Positions 1 to 9,782 are shown, counted from the stretch's first letter. The stretch: DNA of 64,000 nt from Kitasatospora sp. NBC_00315 (GCF_041435095.1 NZ_CP108025.1:2666001-2730000); one strand, 5' to 3'. Notes: generated by a model not told the origin, from the sequence alone. Program-made: numbers and translations.

Positions 1-276
1 GCCTCCCGGTCCTTCGCGGTCGCCACGATGGTGGACGCGTACACCCCCGCGCTGGCCGCCTTCGAGCAGGCCGTCGACGGCGGGGCGGGTCTGGCGGACG
101 CGGCCTCGGGCGCCGCCGACGCGGCCGAACAGGGCATGCGCGACACCGTCGCGCTCCAGGCCCGCAAGGGCCGGGCCTCCTACCTCGGCCCGCGCAGCAT
201 CGGCCACCAGGACCCGGGAGCCACCTCCACCGCCCTGCTGTTCCGGGCTCTGGCGGACGCCACCCGGCCGATCTGA
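1..276 (+). CDS. dhaL: Dihydroxyacetone kinase subunit DhaL, C-terminal fragment
   Basis: This is the last 91 codons of a gene cut by the left edge; the open frame runs from base 1. The text KGRASYLG..SIGHQDPGATS is the characteristic C-terminal stretch of the DhaL/Dak2 ATP-binding subunit of dihydroxyacetone kinase, whose helical barrel binds ADP and phosphorylates dihydroxyacetone together with DhaK. In actinobacteria the phosphate donor may be ATP or the PTS (DhaM); the missing upstream genes would decide. The gene ends 60 bp before a convergent phosphatase gene. Confidence 0.85.
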   Translation, partial: ASRSFAVATMVDAYTPALAAFEQAVDGGAGLADAASGAADAAEQGMRDTVALQARKGRASYLGPRSIGHQDPGATSTALLFRALADATRPI

Positions 277-300
277 CGCCGCTCGGGGCGCTGCGGAATT

Positions 301-360
301 CAGCCCGGCCACCGCGGGTTCAGCCCGGCAGCCGCGGGTTCAGACCGGCAGCCCGGCCCG
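301..360. repeat. Three-copy 20-bp tandem repeat at a gene end
   Basis: Positions 301-320 and 321-340 are two copies of a 20-bp unit beginning CAGCCCGGC and differing at one base. A third, partly diverged copy starts at 341. The TCA at 340-342, which is the stop codon of the minus-strand phosphatase gene, straddles the second and third copies. Confidence 0.8.
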
Positions 361-1569
361 CTCCGGTGCGGCGCCCTCGCCGGCCCTCCCGTCCGTCCGG
401 CTGATCAGCAGCAGCAGGGCGTCGTCCCCGAGCTCACCGCCGGTGTGCCGCAGCAGGTCGGCGTAGAGCCGGGCGACCGCGGCCTCCAGCTCGGCCGGCG
501 AGCGCGCCGCACCGCGCACCAGCGGGCCGACCCGTTCGGCCAGCGGGTAGAAGACCCCGGTGCTGTGGTGGCGGGCCTCGACGACGCCGTCGGTGCAGAG
601 CACCAGCACGTCGCTGCGGTCGAAGGGCAGGTGCCAGCTGCGCGGTTCGCCCGGTGCCAGCCACCCGAGCCCCAGCGGGACCCAGGGGTCGGGGGACTCC
701 AGCACGAGCACCGCGCCGTCCCCCGTGACCTGCACCGGCGGCACGTGCCCGTAGTGCAGCAGCTCGACCGCCCCGGGCGTGCGGAACTCCACGAAGAGCG
801 CGGTGGTGAAGTCGCCGTCCGGCACGTGCCGCTCCACACTCGCCTCGATCCGGGCCGCCACCCCGGGCAGCCGCCCCTCGTCGTAGGCGGCCTCCCGGAA
901 CGCACCCAGGACGACGGCGGCGGTCTGCACCGCGCCCAGGCCCTTGCCCCGCACGTCGCCGACCAGCACCCGGGTGCCGTGCGGCGTCTCCAGCACCGAG
1001 TAGAGGTCCCCGCCGATCCGGGCCTCGTCGGCGGCGGAGGCGTACCGGACCGCCAGCCGCAGCGGGCCGACCGCGGGACCGGGCAGCCGCAGCAGGGCGC
1101 GCTGGGCGGCCTCGGCGACCGAACTGACGGCGGCGAAGGCGGCGGCGCGGCGCATCCTGATCTTCGCCACCCAGGCGCTGAACGCGGTCAGCACCACGTA
1201 GCTGACCATCGCGCCGAAGAGGAAGCGGTTGTCGTTGACGTTGTCGACCTCGTCGTAGTGGCTCAGGCCGAAGACGGTGACCAGCCCGAGGGAGCAGATC
1301 AGCAGCAGCTCGCGCGGCCGGAGCGTGAGGGCGGCGACCGAGGGGACGACCGTCATCAGCGGGGCCAGATAGCGGTCCTTGCCGGAGAGCAGGTCGGCCA
1401 GCGCCACCAGGAACATGGCGACCAGCGCCGGGGTGGCCCGCCGCATCCAGGAGATGTCCTGGAGGTCCACCGCCTGCAGGGCGCTGCGCCGGCGCCGTGC
1501 GGGGGCACCGGCAGCCTTCAGGTCCACGGGAGACTGGGCGCGACGGGTCCTGGGCACGTAACCGAACAT
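340..1569 (-). CDS. Membrane-anchored SpoIIE-family PP2C protein phosphatase
   Basis: The 409-aa protein has an Arg-rich N-terminus, hydrophobic segments at about residues 46-62, 68-82, 86-102 and 115-136, and then a PP2C_SpoIIE domain from about residue 170. Metal-binding acidic motifs are visible: GGDLY (Asp188), GDVRGKG (Asp205), CTDGVVEAR and GDDAL near the end. Such RsbU-like phosphatases dephosphorylate anti-sigma-factor antagonists (STAS proteins) and so release sigma factors. I chose the ATG at 1569 because the protein then starts with an ordinary short basic tail; an upstream in-frame ATG at 1713 would add 48 low-complexity Arg/Pro residues. No anti-sigma partner lies next to it, so its target is unknown. 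Confidence 0.85.
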   Translation of the reverse strand: MFGYVPRTRRAQSPVDLKAAGAPARRRRSALQAVDLQDISWMRRATPALVAMFLVALADLLSGKDRYLAPLMTVVPSVAALTLRPRELLLICSLGLVTVFGLSHYDEVDNVNDNRFLFGAMVSYVVLTAFSAWVAKIRMRRAAAFAAVSSVAEAAQRALLRLPGPAVGPLRLAVRYASAADEARIGGDLYSVLETPHGTRVLVGDVRGKGLGAVQTAAVVLGAFREAAYDEGRLPGVAARIEASVERHVPDGDFTTALFVEFRTPGAVELLHYGHVPPVQVTGDGAVLVLESPDPWVPLGLGWLAPGEPRSWHLPFDRSDVLVLCTDGVVEARHHSTGVFYPLAERVGPLVRGAARSPAELEAAVARLYADLLRHTGGELGDDALLLLISRTDGRAGEGAAPERAGLPV

Positions 1570-1865
1570 AGCGGACGATCTACCCACCCGCCCGCGACTC
1601 CTCGGGCCCACCGGCCGCCCGGCAGGTGCGGCGCGCGGGCGGCGCTCCGGCTCGGCGACGCGCCGTTTCGCGGCTCTCCGGCCGGGATCCGGACGGAACG
1701 TGCCCGGGCACATACCCTCGGCAATCGAGCCGCCCTCCCGGTGCGGCCGGCGGCACCCTCCCCCAGCATCCGGAATACCCGGTGGGGGTATCGTGTTGTG
1801 AACAGACAGAAGCAGACAGAGCGAGCACGGGCCAAGGCCCGTGGATCCACCTCCCGGAGGTCCCG
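1570..1865. other. Divergent promoter region, phosphatase / copper operon
   Basis: This gap between divergent genes holds no convincing gene. It contains the CsoR-like palindrome at 1775-1791 that probably controls the copper genes to the right. The rest is GC-rich with no recognisable repeat. Confidence 0.5.
1775..1791. promoter_or_regulatory. CsoR-like copper operator
   Basis: The 17-bp sequence ATACCCGGTGGGGGTAT is an imperfect inverted repeat of the TACCC...GGGGTAT type bound by CsoR/RcnR-family Cu(I) repressors. It lies 75 bp upstream of a copper chaperone gene that is followed by a copper ATPase, the usual place for such a site. The repressor gene itself is not in the window. Confidence 0.65.
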
Positions 1866-2084
1866 ATGTCCAACACCATCACGTACAGCGTCACCGGTAT
1901 GAGCTGCGGTCACTGCGAGAAGTCGGTCAGCACCGAGGTCTCCGCCATCCCCGGCGTCACGGAGGTGGCCGCCGACGCCAAGGCCGGGACGGTGACGGTG
2001 TCCTCGGCCGACCCGCTGGACGACGCCCGGGTCCGCGCCGCCGTCGACGAGGCGGGCTACGAGCTCGTCGGCCGCTCGGCCTGA
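1866..2084 (+). CDS. copZ: Copper chaperone, heavy-metal-associated domain (CopZ-like)
   Basis: This 72-aa protein is a single HMA domain. The Cu(I)-binding motif GMSCGHC lies at residues 11-17, and the length matches the ferredoxin-like CopZ/Atx1 fold. It should carry cytosolic Cu(I) and hand it to the N-terminal HMA domain of the ATPase encoded 71 bp downstream. The ATG at 1866 is preceded by a CGGAGG ribosome site. The CsoR-like operator upstream suggests copper induction of both genes. Confidence 0.92.
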   Translation: MSNTITYSVTGMSCGHCEKSVSTEVSAIPGVTEVAADAKAGTVTVSSADPLDDARVRAAVDEAGYELVGRSA

Positions 2085-2155
2085 CCCCCCGGGGTACGGC
2101 GGGGCCGTCGCATCCCCCGGCCCCGCCGTACGCTCCGTACCAGGAGGAGGACGAG

Positions 2156-4447
2156 ATGAGCACCACCACCCCCGGCGCCACCACCCCCGCCGCGCCGGCC
2201 GCACCCCCGGCGGGCGAACGCGTCGAGCTCTCGATCGGCGGAATGACCTGCGCCTCCTGCGCGGCCCGGATCGAGAAGAAGCTCAACCGGATGGACGGCG
2301 TCCAGGCGGTCGTGAACTTCGCCACCGAGCGGGCCAGGGTCGACTTCGGCCCCGGCGTGAGCGTGGCCGATCTCATCGCCACCGTGGAGCGCACCGGATA
2401 CACCGCCGCACCACCCGCACCGCCCGCACCACCCGCCGCCCGGGACGCCGGCGAGCCGACCACGGCCACCCCCGATCCGCTCCGTGAGCGCCTGGTGATC
2501 AGCGCGGTGCTGACCGTCCCGGTGGTACTGCTCTCGATGATCCCGGCGCTGCAGTTCGACAACTGGCAGTGGCTCGCGTTCGCGCTGACCGGCCCGGTCG
2601 TCGTGTACGGCGGCCTGCCCTTCCACCGTGCCGCCTGGACCAACCTGCGGCACGGCGCCGCCACCATGGACACCCTGGTCTCGCTCGGCACCCTGGCTGC
2701 CTTCGGCTGGTCGGTCTGGGCGCTGTTCCTCGGCCGGGCCGGCATGACCGGCATGCGGCACGATTTCTCCCTCGCGGTCGGCCGCGGCGACGCCTCGTCC
2801 ACGCTCTACCTGGAGACCGCCGCCGCCGTCACCGTGCTGATCCTGCTCGGGCGCTGGCTGGAGGCCCGCTCCAAGCGACGGGCCGGAGCCGCCCTGCACG
2901 CCCTGCTCGACCTCGGGGCCAAGGACGTCACCGTCCTCCAGGGCGGCCGCGAGGTGCGGCTGCCGGTCGGGCGGCTGACCGTCGGCACCCGCTTCGTGGT
3001 GCGCCCCGGCGAGAAGATCGCCACCGACGGCCTGGTGGTCGAGGGCGCCTCCGCCGTGGACGCCTCGATGCTGACCGGCGAGTCCGTCCCGGTCGAGGTG
3101 ACGGTGGGGGACCGGGTCACCGGCGCCACGGTCAACGCCGGCGGACGCCTCGTGGTCGAAGCCACCCGGGTCGGCGCCGACACCAGCCTGGCCCGGATGG
3201 CCAGACTGGTCGAGGAGGCGCAGAACGGCAAGGCCGCGGCCCAGCGCCTGGCCGACCGCATCTCGGCGGTGTTCGTGCCCGTCGTCATCCTGATCGCCCT
3301 GGCCACCCTGGTCGGCTGGCTGCTGGTGAGCAACAGCCCCACCGAGGCTTTCACCGCCGCCGTGGCCGTCCTGATCATCGCGTGCCCCTGCGCGCTGGGG
3401 CTGGCCACACCAACCGCGCTGATGGTGGGCACCGGCCGGGGCGCCCAGCTCGGCATCCTGATCAAGGGCCCCGAGGTGCTGGAGACCACCCGCAGGGTGG
3501 ACACCGTCGTGCTGGACAAGACCGGCACCGTCACCACCGGCAGCATGGCCCTCACCGCCGTGCACACCGCGGCCGGCGTCGACGCGGCGCAGGCACTGCG
3601 GCTGGCCGGCGCACTGGAGCACGCCTCCGAGCACCCGATCGCCCGGGCGATCGCCACCGCGGCCGCGGAGCGGTCGGGCACGCTGCCGGCCGTCGAGGAC
3701 TTCCGGAGCGTTCCCGGCCTGGGCGTGCGGGGCGTGGTCGAGGGCCACGCCGTGACCGCCGGCCGGACGGCCCTGCTGGCCGATCTCGCACAGTCCCTGC
3801 CACCCGTCCTCGCCGAGGCCGTCGAGGCGGCCGAGGCGGCCGGGCGCACCGCGGTCGCGGTGGGCTGGGACGGCGAGGCCCGGGCCGTCCTGGAGATCGC
3901 CGACACGGTGAAGCCCACCAGCGCCCGGGCGATCGCCGAACTGCGCGCCCTGGGCCTGCGGCCGGTGCTGCTCACCGGTGACAACCGGAGGGTCGCCGAG
4001 GCGGTCGCGGCCGAGGTCGGCATCGACCCGGCGGACGTGATCGCCGAGGTGCTCCCCGAGGAGAAGGTCGCCACCGTGCGGAGGCTGCAGGCCGAGGGCC
4101 GCTCGGTGGCCATGGTCGGCGACGGCGTCAACGACGCGGCCGCGCTCGCCCAGGCCGACCTCGGCCTGGCGATGGGCACCGGCACGGACGCGGCGATCGA
4201 GGCGGGTGACCTCACCCTGGTCCGGGGCGACCTGCGCTCGGCGGCCGACGCCATCCGGCTCTCGCGCCGCACGCTCGGCACCATCAAGGGCAACCTATTC
4301 TGGGCCTTCGCCTACAACGTCGCGGCGATCCCGCTGGCCGCGGCCGGCCTGCTCAACCCGGTGGTGGCGGGCGCCGCGATGGCCTTCTCCTCGGTCTTCG
4401 TGGTCACCAACAGCCTCCGGCTGCGCCGCTTCCGGGCCGCCGCCTGA
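2156..4447 (+). CDS. copA: Copper-exporting P1B-type ATPase
   Basis: The 763-aa protein is a full-length P1B-1 ATPase that pumps Cu(I) out of the cell. After a Pro/Ala/Thr-rich start it has one HMA domain with GMTCASC (Cys32, Cys35). Then come membrane helices, the TGES actuator loop, the intramembrane CPC metal site (Cys410, Cys412), the phosphorylation motif DKTGT (Asp454), the SEHP nucleotide-binding motif, GDGVND (from residue 655) and two closing helices. The ATG follows an AGGAGGAGG ribosome site. With copZ and the CsoR-like site it forms a copper-resistance operon, closed by the hairpin at 4492-4535. Confidence 0.95.
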   Translation: MSTTTPGATTPAAPAAPPAGERVELSIGGMTCASCAARIEKKLNRMDGVQAVVNFATERARVDFGPGVSVADLIATVERTGYTAAPPAPPAPPAARDAGEPTTATPDPLRERLVISAVLTVPVVLLSMIPALQFDNWQWLAFALTGPVVVYGGLPFHRAAWTNLRHGAATMDTLVSLGTLAAFGWSVWALFLGRAGMTGMRHDFSLAVGRGDASSTLYLETAAAVTVLILLGRWLEARSKRRAGAALHALLDLGAKDVTVLQGGREVRLPVGRLTVGTRFVVRPGEKIATDGLVVEGASAVDASMLTGESVPVEVTVGDRVTGATVNAGGRLVVEATRVGADTSLARMARLVEEAQNGKAAAQRLADRISAVFVPVVILIALATLVGWLLVSNSPTEAFTAAVAVLIIACPCALGLATPTALMVGTGRGAQLGILIKGPEVLETTRRVDTVVLDKTGTVTTGSMALTAVHTAAGVDAAQALRLAGALEHASEHPIARAIATAAAERSGTLPAVEDFRSVPGLGVRGVVEGHAVTAGRTALLADLAQSLPPVLAEAVEAAEAAGRTAVAVGWDGEARAVLEIADTVKPTSARAIAELRALGLRPVLLTGDNRRVAEAVAAEVGIDPADVIAEVLPEEKVATVRRLQAEGRSVAMVGDGVNDAAALAQADLGLAMGTGTDAAIEAGDLTLVRGDLRSAADAIRLSRRTLGTIKGNLFWAFAYNVAAIPLAAAGLLNPVVAGAAMAFSSVFVVTNSLRLRRFRAAA

Positions 4448-4491
4448 CGGCCGAGGACCGCAGGAGGCAGACCCGCAGACCCGCAGACCGG

Positions 4492-4535
4492 CGACCGCGG
4501 GCCCGTGCCGGAGAACCGGTGCGGGCCCGCGGTCG
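4492..4535. terminator. Bidirectional terminator between copA and SDR gene
   Basis: A 14-bp perfect stem (4492-4505 with 4522-4535) encloses a 16-nt loop. It sits between two convergent genes and can end transcription from both. Confidence 0.75.
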
Positions 4536-4541
4536 TGCGGC

Positions 4542-5261
4542 TCAACGGCCGAGCAGTTCCCCGCCGTTGAGGTGGAGGATCTCGCCGGTGATGAAACCCG
4601 CCTCGGCGGAGGCCAGGAACTGCACCGCGGCCGCCACCTCCCCGGTCTCGCCGATCCGGCCGAGCAGCGTCCGGGAGGCCCGGCGGGCGACCTCCGCCTC
4701 GTCCAGCCTGGGCCCGAAGAACTCGGTGCCGGCCACCGTTCCGGGCGCGACGATGTTGGCCGTGATGCCGGAGGGGCCGAGCTGGGCCGCCAGGAAGTGG
4801 TTCCAGGCGTGCAGCGACGCCTTGGCGGCGCCGTACGAGCCGGCGCCGCGCAGGGCGGCGATCGAGCTGACCGTGACCACCCGGCCGGCGCCCTGGGTGA
4901 GCCGGTCGCGCACGGACTCGGTGAGCAGGACCACGGTCAGCACGTTGCGCTCGAAGTCGCCGCGCCAGCGGGCCAGCAGCGCGTGCGGGCCGGCGCCGGG
5001 CACCGTCTCACGGCTGCCCGCGTTGTTGACCAGGACGTCGATCCCGGCCGGCAGTTCGGCGAGCGCGTGCTCGACGGCGTCCGGGTCGGCGAGGTCGCAG
5101 ACGAGTGGGGTCACGGTCGGGCCCAGGGCGGCGGCGGCCTGCTCCAGGACGGCCCGACGGCGCCCCACGATCACGACCTCGTCGCCCGCTTCGGCGAATC
5201 TCCGCGCGATCTCGTACCCGATGCCGGTACCACCACCGGTGACGACGACGTTCCTGGCCAT
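4542..5261 (-). CDS. SDR family NAD(P)-dependent oxidoreductase
   Basis: The 239-aa protein is a classical short-chain dehydrogenase/reductase. It has the cofactor loop TGGGTGIG (residues 8-15), NNAG (79-82), the catalytic Ser at 132-133 and Tyr143-x3-Lys147. Classical SDRs reduce or oxidise carbonyl/alcohol groups, often as FabG-like 3-oxoacyl reductases; the substrate cannot be read from the sequence. The ATG at 5261 is preceded by GGGAGGGAG. An upstream extension to 5444 would add 61 residues unlike the family. Confidence 0.9.
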   Translation of the reverse strand: MARNVVVTGGGTGIGYEIARRFAEAGDEVVIVGRRRAVLEQAAAALGPTVTPLVCDLADPDAVEHALAELPAGIDVLVNNAGSRETVPGAGPHALLARWRGDFERNVLTVVLLTESVRDRLTQGAGRVVTVSSIAALRGAGSYGAAKASLHAWNHFLAAQLGPSGITANIVAPGTVAGTEFFGPRLDEAEVARRASRTLLGRIGETGEVAAAVQFLASAEAGFITGEILHLNGGELLGR

Positions 5262-5612
5262 CTGCGCACTCCCTCCCCGGCCCGGCCACCGCGCTGTCGA
5301 CGCGCGGGCGGTCCGTACCGGAATGCCACGATTCCTATCACGCTGGGTCGCCGTGGCTGCGGGGAGGGTGACGTCGCGCGCGGTGGATGATGTGATATGA
5401 GGCTGCCATCGGGCGCCTACGGAGCGTGGCGAGAGACAGCTCACACCCCCCAGCCGTAACTTTGTGAGGGCTGATACGTCTTAGCTTTGTAGTGCGGCAG
5501 TTTTCGGCGCGCGACGGCGGGGCGTTTTCCCGTCGCGCCACCGCGCGGCTCCGGCTGCCGCCGACGGGGCTCCGGCGGGCCCCGGGACGATCGCCGCTGG
5601 TCGGCGGTCTTC

Positions 5613-5694
5613 GCGCACGACGCCGGGGGCGTGGCGGGTCAGGGGCGCTTTGAGCGGCCGCCCCTGACCGCAGCCGCCCCCGGACGTCGTGCGC
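5613..5694. repeat. Long inverted repeat (82-nt hairpin)
   Basis: Three paired blocks face each other: 5613-5622 with 5685-5694 (10 bp), 5623-5631 with 5675-5683 (9 bp) and 5637-5647 with 5659-5669 (11 bp). They are separated only by small bulges and close on an 11-nt loop. There is no clear T tract, so this is more than a simple terminator. Confidence 0.6.
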
Positions 5695-5761
5695 CGAACG
5701 GAGCGGCGCCGCTCCGGGTGCGCCGACCCTTCGGACACACGTTCAGAATCGAACACACGCA

Positions 5762-5813
5762 CAGGGGCCCGGCCGCAGCCACTCGGGAACGAGTGACGAC
5801 GACCGGGCCCCTG
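5762..5813 (-). terminator. Citrate synthase terminator
   Basis: The arms CAGGGGCCCGG (5762-5772) and CCGGGCCCCTG (5803-5813) pair perfectly just after the citrate synthase stop codon. Confidence 0.7.
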
Positions 5814-5832
5814 CGGTACCGGCGGGCGTTGC

Positions 5833-7131
5833 TCAGCGCGCGTCGAGACCGACGTAGTCGCGGATCTCGGTACCGGTGTAGATCTGACGCGGGCGGCCGA
5901 TACGGCTCGTCGGGTCGTTGATCATCTCGTGCCAGTGGGCGATCCAGCCCGGCAGCCGGCCGAGGGCGAACAGCACGGTGAACATGCTGGTCGGGAAGCC
6001 CATGGCGCGGTAGATCAGGCCGGTGTAGAAGTCCACGTTCGGGTAGAGCTTGCGCGAGACGAAGAAGTCGTCGTTGAGCGCGTGCTCCTCCAGCTTCAGC
6101 GCGATCTCCAGCAGCTCGTCGGACTTGCCGAGCTGGGCCAGGACGTCGTGCGCGAGGCCCTTGACCACGGCGGCGCGCGGGTCGAAGGCCTTGTACACGC
6201 GGTGCCCGAAGCCCATGAGCTTCACGCCGTCCTCGCGGTTCTTCACCTTGCGGATGAAGGAGTCGACGTCGCCGCCGTCCTTCTGGATCTGCTCCAGCAT
6301 CTCCAGCACGGCCTGGTTGGCGCCGCCGTGCAGCGGGCCCCAGAGCGCCGAGATGCCCGCCGAGATCGAGGCGAACTGGTTGGCGTGGCTGGACCCGACC
6401 AGGCGCACCGTGGAGGTCGAGCAGTTCTGCTCGTGGTCCGCGTGCAGGATCAGCAGCTTGTCGAGCGCGTTCACCACGACCGGGTTGAGCTCGTAGTCCT
6501 CGGCGGGGACGGCGAAGGTCATCCGCAGGAAGTTCTCGACGTAGCCGAGGTCGTTGCGCGGGTAGACGAACGGCTGGCCGACCGACTTCTTGTAGGCGTA
6601 GGCCGCGATGGTCGGCAGCTTCGCCAGCAGACGGACGGTCGACAGGTGGCGCTGGCCGGCGTCGAACGGGTTGTGACTGTCCTGGTAGAACGTCGACAGC
6701 GCGCCGACCACCGAGGACAGCATCGCCATCGGGTGCGCGTCCCGGGGGAAGCCCTGGTAGAAGCGCTTGACGTCCTCGTGCAACAGGGTGTGCTGGGTGA
6801 TCTCGTTGCTGAAGACCGCCAGCTGGTCGGCGTTCGGCAGCTCGCCGTTGATCAGGAGGTACGCGGTCTCGATGAAGCTGCCCTGCTCGGCCAGCTGCTC
6901 GATCGGGTAACCGCGGTAGCGCAGGATGCCGTTGTCGCCGTCCACGAAGGTGATCGCGGACTTGTAGGCGGCGGTGTTGCCGAAGCCGTTGTCCAGGGTC
7001 ACCAGGCCGGTCTGCGGGAGCAGCTTCGAGATGTCGAAGCCGGCGTTGCCCGCAGTGCTCGGGACGACGGGGTACTCGTACTCGCCGCCCTGGTACCGCA
7101 GTACTACAGCGTCTGGACTGTTCTCGCTCAC
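5833..7131 (-). CDS. gltA: Citrate synthase
   Basis: The 432-aa protein is a type II (hexameric-type) citrate synthase that condenses acetyl-CoA with oxaloacetate at entry to the TCA cycle. Recognisable active-site segments are PLHGGANQAVLEM with its catalytic His, the GFGHRVYK His, and the conserved start region TGLVTLDNGFGNTAAYKS. I prefer the GTG at 7131 (protein VSENSPD...), which has GAGG 6 nt upstream and matches the usual streptomycete N-terminus. A GTG at 7143 would add four residues. The gene is monocistronic, with its own terminator and a 226-bp upstream gap. Confidence 0.95.
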   Translation of the reverse strand: MSENSPDAVVLRYQGGEYEYPVVPSTAGNAGFDISKLLPQTGLVTLDNGFGNTAAYKSAITFVDGDNGILRYRGYPIEQLAEQGSFIETAYLLINGELPNADQLAVFSNEITQHTLLHEDVKRFYQGFPRDAHPMAMLSSVVGALSTFYQDSHNPFDAGQRHLSTVRLLAKLPTIAAYAYKKSVGQPFVYPRNDLGYVENFLRMTFAVPAEDYELNPVVVNALDKLLILHADHEQNCSTSTVRLVGSSHANQFASISAGISALWGPLHGGANQAVLEMLEQIQKDGGDVDSFIRKVKNREDGVKLMGFGHRVYKAFDPRAAVVKGLAHDVLAQLGKSDELLEIALKLEEHALNDDFFVSRKLYPNVDFYTGLIYRAMGFPTSMFTVLFALGRLPGWIAHWHEMINDPTSRIGRPRQIYTGTEIRDYVGLDAR

Positions 7132-7357
7132 GCTCTTCCTCACCGACGAAATGAATCCTCATCCAAGGTGCCCTGACTGTCTCTACCATCCCCCATCTGG
7201 CGGACAGTTGCGCACCCGGGGTGGCCCGAAAGGGCCGTCCCCTACAAAACCCTTCGCCGCAGCCGGTATGAACCGGACAAGATCGGCACCACTCCAGGCT
7301 CTGCCCTAAATCTCTTCACGTCAAGAGAACTCTAGAGGCAAGGGACCCGTTGGAGAA

Positions 7358-9583
7358 TCATCCAGTCGCCAGTCGGTGGTCCAGGGCGGAGTGCCTGCGA
7401 CCTGCGCTGACCGTCCGAACCGCCTGTCCGATCGCTCTCCGTGACCCGACGAGCACAACCAGTTGTTTTGCCCTGGTCACCGCGGTGTAGAGCAGATTTC
7501 GCTGGAGCATCGTCCAGGCCGAGGTGGTGACCGGAATCACCACGGCGGGGTACTCGCTGCCCTGCGAACGATGGATCGTCACGGCGTACGCGTGCGCCAG
7601 TTCGTCGAGCTCGTCGAAGTCGTAGCCGATCTCCTCGTCCTCGTCGGTGAGCACGGTGAGGCGCTGGTCGTCGACGCTCAGCGAGGTCACCACGCCGACC
7701 GTGCCGTTGAAGACGCCGTTCTGCCCCTTCTCGTAGTTGTTCCTGATCTGGGTGACCTTGTCCCCCACCCGGAACGTCCGCCCGCCGAAGCGGCGCTCGG
7801 CCAGCCCCTCGCGCCCCGGTGTGACCGCGGCCTGGAGGAGCGTGTTCAGGTTGCCCGCGCCGGCCGGCCCCCGGTGCATCGGCGCCAGCACCTGGACGTC
7901 GCGCCGCGGGTCGAGGCCGAACCGCTGCGGGATCCGCCGCGCCACCACGTCGACCGTCAGACCGGCCGCCCGCTCGGTGTCGTCCTCCACGAAGAGGAAG
8001 AAGTCCGCCAGACCCTCCGTCCGGGGCGGCAGGCCCTCGTTGATCCGGTGCGCGTTGGTGACCACACCGGACTCCTGGGCCTGCCGGAAGATCCGGGTCA
8101 GCCGCACCGACGGCACGGGGCTGCCCGCCGCCAGCATGTCCCGCAGCACCTCGCCGGCGCCCACCGAGGGCAGCTGGTCCACATCACCCACGAACAGCAG
8201 GTGGGCGCCCGGCGCGACCGCCTTGACCAGCTTGTTCGCCAGGATCAGGTCCAGCATCGAGGCTTCGTCCACCACCACCAGATCCGCGTCCAGCGGCCGG
8301 TCCCGATCGTAGGCCGCCTCGCCGCCCGGCCGCAGTTCCAGCAAGCGGTGCACGGTGGAGGCCTGCGCCCCGGTCAGCTCCGACAGCCGCTTGGCCGCCC
8401 GGCCGGTCGGTGCCGCCAGCACCACCTTGGCGCGCTTCGCCAGCGCCAGCGCCACGATCGACTTGACCGTGAACGACTTGCCGCACCCGGGACCGCCGGT
8501 CAGCACCGCGACCTTCTCGGTCAGCGCGAGCCGTACCGACTGCTCCTGCTCGGGCGCCAGCTCGGCCCCCGTCCGCTTCGCCAGCCAGCCCAGTGCGGCC
8601 GTCCAGTCCACGTCCGCGAAGCCGGGCATCCGGTCGGTGTCCGCCCGCAGCAGCCGCAGCAGCTGGTTGGAGAGTGAGATCTCCGCCCGGTGGAACGGCA
8701 CCAGGTACACCGCCGTCACCGGCTGCCCGCCCTCGCCGGGGACCGCCTCACGCACCACGCCCTCCTGCGCGACCAGCTCGGCCAGACAGTCGATCACCAG
8801 CCCGACGTCCACCTGGAGCAGTTTCACGCCGTCCGCGATCAGCCGCTCCTCGGGGAGGTAGCAGTGCCCCTGGTCGCTGCTCTGCGAGAGCGCGTACTGC
8901 AGACCCGCCTTCACACGCTCCGGGCTGTCGTGGGGGATCCCGACCGCCTGGGCGATCCGGTCCGCCGTCAGGAAGCCGATGCCCCAGACGTCCGAGGCCA
9001 GCCGGTACGGCTCGTTCTTCACCACACCGATCGAGGCGTCGCCGTACTTCTTGAAGATCCGCACCGCGAGCGAGGTCGACACCCCGACCCCCTGCAGGAA
9101 GACCATCACCTCCTTGATGGCCTTCTGCTCCTCCCAGGCCGCGGCGATCTTCTTGGTCCGCTTCGGTCCCAGGCCCGGCACCTCGATCAACCGGGCGGGT
9201 GAGTTCTCGATCACCTCCAGGGTGTCCACCCCGAAGGCCTCGACGATCCGCTCCGCGAAGCGCGGGCCGATCCCCTTGATCAGCCCCGAGCCCAGGTAGC
9301 GCTGGATGCCCTGGATCGTCGCCGGCAGCACCGTGGTGTAGTTCTCGACCACGAACTGCTTGCCGTACTGCGGATGCGACGCCCAGCGCCCGTGCAGCCG
9401 GAGCGACTCACCCGGCTGCGCGCCCAGCAGCGCGCCGACCACCGTCAGCAGGTCGTTGGCCCCCCGCCCGGTGTCGACGCGGGCGACGGTGTAGCCCGTC
9501 TCCTCGTTGGCGTACGTGATCCGCTCCAGTACCCCGTCCAGCTGGGCGAGCTGACGTGGCACGGCTGGTTGCTGCGTGGCCAC
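7358..9583 (-). CDS. recD2: RecD2-type ATP-dependent DNA helicase
   Basis: The 741-aa protein is an SF1B 5'-3' helicase of the RecD2/TraA-like family that works without RecBC in DNA repair. Tandem helix-hairpin-helix units (IKGIGPRFAERI and VPGLGPKRTKKI) precede the motor. The motor has Walker A GGPGCGKS (Lys369), DEASMLD, GDVDQLPSVGAGEVL, the APMHRGPAGAGNLN strand, an SH3-like insert, and YAVTIHRSQGSEYP with YTAVTRAK near the C-terminus. The GTG at 9583 has AAGGGGG upstream; a longer frame to 9847 adds only low-complexity sequence. It stands alone, with citrate synthase downstream on the same strand. Confidence 0.92.
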   Translation of the reverse strand: MATQQPAVPRQLAQLDGVLERITYANEETGYTVARVDTGRGANDLLTVVGALLGAQPGESLRLHGRWASHPQYGKQFVVENYTTVLPATIQGIQRYLGSGLIKGIGPRFAERIVEAFGVDTLEVIENSPARLIEVPGLGPKRTKKIAAAWEEQKAIKEVMVFLQGVGVSTSLAVRIFKKYGDASIGVVKNEPYRLASDVWGIGFLTADRIAQAVGIPHDSPERVKAGLQYALSQSSDQGHCYLPEERLIADGVKLLQVDVGLVIDCLAELVAQEGVVREAVPGEGGQPVTAVYLVPFHRAEISLSNQLLRLLRADTDRMPGFADVDWTAALGWLAKRTGAELAPEQEQSVRLALTEKVAVLTGGPGCGKSFTVKSIVALALAKRAKVVLAAPTGRAAKRLSELTGAQASTVHRLLELRPGGEAAYDRDRPLDADLVVVDEASMLDLILANKLVKAVAPGAHLLFVGDVDQLPSVGAGEVLRDMLAAGSPVPSVRLTRIFRQAQESGVVTNAHRINEGLPPRTEGLADFFLFVEDDTERAAGLTVDVVARRIPQRFGLDPRRDVQVLAPMHRGPAGAGNLNTLLQAAVTPGREGLAERRFGGRTFRVGDKVTQIRNNYEKGQNGVFNGTVGVVTSLSVDDQRLTVLTDEDEEIGYDFDELDELAHAYAVTIHRSQGSEYPAVVIPVTTSAWTMLQRNLLYTAVTRAKQLVVLVGSRRAIGQAVRTVSAGRRHSALDHRLATG

Positions 9584-9782
9584 GGAACCCCCTTGCCGGT
9601 GCGGGTGACCATCCGCCACGCACCGTACCGCCCGGGTACGACATGGCGGGAATCGCACCGCTCCCGTCGCCGCCGGTCGCCGCCCGCGCTGCGGCGACCG
9701 GCCACGGGTGGAAGGCTGGACCGGACGGGGAGGAAGACCATGTGCGCCCGCCCGCGGCGGGCCCGGCCCAGGAGCGCGCGCC

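Larger units (their letters stand above)
5262..5832. other. Gene-free region rich in hairpins
   Basis: I see no supported gene in this 571-bp stretch between the SDR gene and citrate synthase, although short chance reading frames exist. It holds the SDR upstream region, a GCGCGACGG/CCGTCGCGC stem near 5506-5550, the long three-block hairpin at 5613-5694 and the citrate synthase terminator at 5762-5813. Confidence 0.5.

Noticed and set aside
445-1902. 485-codon plus-strand frame opposite the phosphatase gene
   Set aside because: It is an antisense shadow caused by high-GC third positions. The minus-strand frame carries the real SpoIIE motifs.
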